Below, in pieces: positions 60,393-64,000 of a stretch of DNA of 64,000 nt; within the stretch, counting starts at the first letter, position 1; each line of letters begins with the position of its first letter. The DNA comes from Sympetrum striolatum (Eukaryota > Arthropoda > Insecta > Odonata > Libellulidae). Where the stretch lies: positions 59,759,454 to 59,823,453 of the forward strand of contig OX388345.1 of assembly GCA_947579665.1 (NCBI GenBank), written 5' to 3'. Position numbers and translations under genes: made by a program. A model generated the notes under the pieces. That model did no database searches. It worked only from the letters and a program-made list of their open reading frames with translations, and had not been told where the DNA came from.

Positions 60393-62112
60393 AAGTGTTA
60401 TATAATAAATTAATTATAACTAATTTCCCCCCTGCCACAGGCCAAAAGGCGGCTTGCAGGGTTTTTACATAGACAAAGACTAATTCCATTTGCGATGTTC
60501 ATTGCAGACATTTCTAAAACGTTTTTTATAACACGAAACTATTATAGCAATAAATTTAGGGTTGGTGTCTTATTACCACACCTTTTTTATTGTTAACGAT
60601 ATAACACCTTGAATGGAAGTGTTGTTACGAAAATATTTGCTATGGTTCTCATAAAACCATTTTCAAATTGAAACTTTCCACTTGAAAATGGTGCTTAAGC
60701 ATTGATACATGTCGCTTGTTCTCTATTAAGTGTGCAATTTGATTAGTTATTGCAAAATGGAATTAGTTTCCTTTGAAAAAGTTGTTCCCGTTTTGTTCTT
60801 CACTCTCTGCTTGTTCTGATTTTTCTTCTCGATTCCTCACTTCCCCCATATCCTCCATATTTGTAGTCTTGCAGTGTTGCGAGCACTCTTCTCACTATAA
60901 TCCAGTGCACTTACTCCGTTCCAAATCCAGTACGTCCTAAATGCACCTCTCTAAAATACGCGAGGTGCTCTGAAGCGCTCCCGATACTTGTCCCCTCCTT
61001 CATTACCGCCAAGATACGCCCAGGATTATTTTGTAAACATTTGTGCACCGCGTTCAACGGCGTTTTTCGGGAAAAGCGATGCAAGCGCAAATAAATTAGT
61101 CGTCGGGTCTCTTAATAGAGCGTGAATCACACGATGCTACCGTTTCTAAGATCATTCTGCGGTACTGATGTAAATTGAATGGGTTTTTGCGATTTTATTA
61201 GGTCGTAATTTAAAGGTTTATTGCGGTGGGGAGGATTGAGTCGCCCTTGGCCCCTTCTGGTGGCCTTGTTTTAATTTTTGCCCGTTCTCGTTCCTTCGTT
61301 TGGTCAATGGAGTTAATTTTTGGACTCGTTGCGAAGGTAGCCCATTGCTTAGCGAGAAAGATTTACCAATAGTAGTCTCAAAGTTACAAAAACATGAGTA
61401 ACCAGAATCAAATTTAAATAGGATTTCAAAAGCGCACTATTAATTAACCGATTATTTTAACGCAATTACTTCATTACCTGTGATTGAAAATCCACCAATT
61501 TTAATTTTTGACATTTACATCTTATCAAGAAATGTATCGAGTACAAATTTCTTTGTATTTCTTCATTTTCTGAATACATTATTCAATTTAAAATAATTCT
61601 TTGACTGGCCGTTTAGTATGAATGTCATATTTAATCTGTCAGGGTTTATTTTAAGATAAAATATTTTTTACGAAGTGGCAGGCGACTGCTTCTTTGGGTT
61701 TATGCTTTTACCGAATGACAAAAGATGTTTGATAGAAAGATTTATTCTGATACTGTCTACTTTTTTGTTTTTGAATTTTATTCATTACCTCTTATAATGC
61801 TTCATTATATGTTGTTATATTATAAAACCTCGTATTGCAACTGCTACCGTTGTTTACCGAGATAATTTTATTTGATTGCTATAAAATCTTCGTTAACAGA
61901 TATATACCTAATTTTTCTCTACCTAGCTTTGCATTATGTTGAAGTTGATGCGTATGGTTTTAATTTATCGTAAAATTATTGAATTTGCTTTTAGTAAGGT
62001 AGAATTAAATTGCTACTCTATGCATGATAAACATTAATAAATATCATCAGAAGTTTGATATCAGCGGGTATGTTTCCAATGTCTATAGTTGAACTGATTT
62101 CCCATGACCTTG
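60393..62112. other. Gene-free stretch; GC-richer island 60780-61330
   Basis: A C+T-rich then CpG-containing island is flanked by AT-rich sequence. No coding or repeat signature was recognised. Confidence 0.4.
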
Positions 62113-62131
62113 GATAGATAGATAGATAGAT
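62113..62131. repeat. (GATA)n microsatellite
   Basis: Nearly five uninterrupted copies. It lies on the left of the tandem array and is the reverse complement type of the CTAT run on the right. Confidence 0.9.
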
Positions 62132-62339
62132 GGACCCTTTATTAGGCTAGATTAGACCCTCTCTTCCACCTAACCTCTTATGAAATTATTATATCGTATA
62201 TTCACTGATTATAATTAAACGAGTAAAATGTAGCTTGCATACTGCAAGCAGATCGACAACACTAATTTTATATCGGCATCATATCGGGTCGGTCCTTAAT
62301 AGAAAAAAAAAGGATTGAAATATTTCTTCAAATTCGCTG

Positions 62340-63260
62340 AAATTTCATCGTCTGGCAATGAACCCGGGTCTCTCTGGTGAATTTACTATGCAGCACAATA
62401 GAAGATCACCGATTCTAACTATGTGTGAAAATTCAAGCAGAAATATTTGGCTACAACTGCCTCAAAAGACGTTTTAATTTTCACGAATGTAAATGGCTCT
62501 CTGGATTCAAACCAAGGACGATCTTGGAAATCTAAAATATGTTTCTAAAAGTTATTTATGATCTCTATCTATATGACAAATTTCAAGTTTCTATATTGTT
62601 GGGAAAGGTTTGAAAATAATTCCTAAAAATCGGAGCAATTTCTGAATGCAGAGACACCTGGTGTCGAAGCCAGGAGTTACTGTAACTGTGAATGCAAAGT
62701 TTGATTTGTAACGACTGGCTTTTCTATCATGCAAAGTTTGATGTCGATAGCATGCCGGGAAGTACATTAATTTTGTTTCCGTTATCTCCGTAAGAAATGC
62801 ATTGAGAAGTGCAAATGGCCCTCTGGGATCGAACCAAGGACCATCAGCGAACATCTAAAATTTGATTATGATATATATTCATGATATCTATCGACGTGCC
62901 GAGTTTCAAGTATCCATGTTATCGGGAAAGGATCCAAAAAAAATCTTAAAAATCGCCGCAATGCATTTTAAACGGCCGATTTTTGCACCGACCTAGCATC
63001 GAACCATGGACAAAATTCGAAGATGTCTTTTTGATTTTCGTTGGATATGCACGGCTTCTAGCGGTCCCTCGAATTTCAATTCTCTCCTTTTCCGGAAAGG
63101 GCCTCAAAAAAATTTTGGAAAATCCCCGCCATGTATTCTTATGGGGAAAATCGCGACTTTGGGGCCTTCTGGAATCGAACCCATGGCACCGAGGTTCAAA
63201 ATCACATTTTTTCTGGCGGTTACACGTTATGGCCAATACGTCGTAAAAATTTCAAGTCAA
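62340..63260. repeat. Tandem array of ~six diverged tRNA-motif units (~150-176 bp)
   Basis: A (A/G)TCGAACC-like core, the complement of a tRNA B box, recurs at about 62361, 62515, 62663, 62827, 62997 and 63173. Other unit parts recur in order: TCTAAAAT(T/A)TG, GATCTCTATC or GATATCTATC, AATTTCAAGT or GAGTTTCAAGT, GGGAAAGG, AAAATCG(G/C)(A/C)GC and GCATTT. The unit length grows from left to right. The units have no A box, so these are not tRNAs. Open frames on both strands here come from the repeat. Confidence 0.75.
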
Positions 63261-63293
63261 TCACGCTTGTGGTTTAGGCTGTGAATTAGTATC

Positions 63294-63312
63294 CTATCTA
63301 TCTATCTATCTA
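63294..63312. repeat. (CTAT)n microsatellite
   Basis: Nearly five copies, immediately right of the tandem array and in inverted sense to the GATA run at 62113. Confidence 0.9.
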
Positions 63313-64000
63313 TATAGGTATATACATGAATGAATCCGGAGAAGCATCTATATATAATAGATACGAACAAAATAGAGAGCAGTATGTGGGAACAAATCTT
63401 GGAATAGATAAGTTTTATACGGAATGAATGTAGTAAATAAGGTAATCTTCCGTTTTGTATTGTGTAGTAGATGATCATCTTGTTAATTAACAAAATTACT
63501 AATTTTTATGAAAATTAATCCATAATAATTTCTTATCGAGCTCTTCTTCTTTCACCAATTATTATACACTACTGATATTAGGTGTATTTTAAGTGCTATG
63601 CACTTCAGACTTCAACTGTTTGTTTCTGAAAATGGGACTACTAGGAATTTTCTATTTTATTTTCTTTGATCAACTCATTTATTTCCCAATCCATCATTCA
63701 GTTGCAATTACAGGTCAAACGATATTTTATTTTGGTACGTCTTCGATGGCCTTCATGGTTTACATCCTCCGATTCGATCTTCCCTGGTAAACCGATGCGA
63801 TGAGTCACGGATTATCAATCAATCTTGCTCCATCATCTTTCACCTTAATCTCCCTCCGCGTCTTTTCTCCCTCAGCGATTCTCTCCTTTTTAGGTTTTCC
63901 ATCGTTGCGAAGACTAACTTCGGCGGCAATGGTGGAACTATTCCTTAAACCACGGATTAACGATAGTGGTTTCTGGTTTCGAATTCGTTCCCTACCACTT
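63313..64000. other. Window-end stretch, no gene seen
   Basis: AT-rich, then GC-richer and C+T-skewed from about 63770. The 65-codon plus frame (63593-63790) is F/I/Y-rich and has no domain. Confidence 0.4.

Noticed and set aside
62591..63284. Frames of 87-96 codons on both strands
   Set aside because: They arise from the tandem repeat units and are not independent genes.
1..64000. CRISPR array, bacterial operons, rRNA, or a complete defence or biosynthetic system
   Set aside because: No regularly spaced identical repeats, no dense coding and no rRNA-like sequence were seen; the content is eukaryotic non-coding DNA with transposon remnants.

Overview
The window looks like gene-poor, AT-rich nuclear DNA from a multicellular eukaryote, most likely an insect or other arthropod. 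That is an inference from the mix of pogo-, piggyBac-, hAT- and Tc1-type remnants, foldback MITEs and tRNA-derived SINEs. There are no operons, ribosome-binding sites, rRNAs, CRISPR arrays or dense coding. I found no intact host gene: the open frames are short, of biased composition, and lack a recognisable domain. The window could be intergenic or lie inside a very long intron, and the sequence does not decide which.

The protein-coding traces I can support are transposase remnants. At the left edge (1-371, minus) is a frameshifted piggyBac transposase fragment running off the window. At 57509-58875 is an internally deleted pogo/Tigger-type element on the minus strand: its DNA-binding N-terminus and extreme C-terminus are readable but the DDE catalytic part is gone. 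A 77-bp Tc1/mariner-like MITE with TA flanks has inserted into it.

The rest of the recognisable content is non-autonomous elements. These are: two TTAA-type inverted-repeat elements plus one partial (818-1244, 12688-13291, 60166-60392); an hAT-type MITE with a perfect 8-bp duplication (16379-16624); a four-member long-inverted-repeat family (11320, 12319, 37051, 56002); two foldbacks sharing a CCGGTTTC core (26274, 49313); a TIR element with internal ~180-bp tandem repeats and a short relative (26586, 34826); and a 132-bp hairpin (34687). tRNA-related sequences include a SINE family seen as a dimer at 53994-54376 and as fragments at 33310-33738, a Ser-type SINE (50355-50526, minus) and a tRNA-like relic (43631-43708, minus). 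At 62340-63260 there is a tandem array of about six diverged tRNA-motif units, bracketed by oppositely oriented GATA/CTAT microsatellites.

Between these lie AT-rich stretches interrupted every few kilobases by GC-richer, strongly pyrimidine- or purine-skewed islands. The longest open frames fall in these islands, but I do not call them genes. The elements do not form a pathway; the window records repeated waves of small transposon insertion, with two clear cases of one element landing in or next to another.
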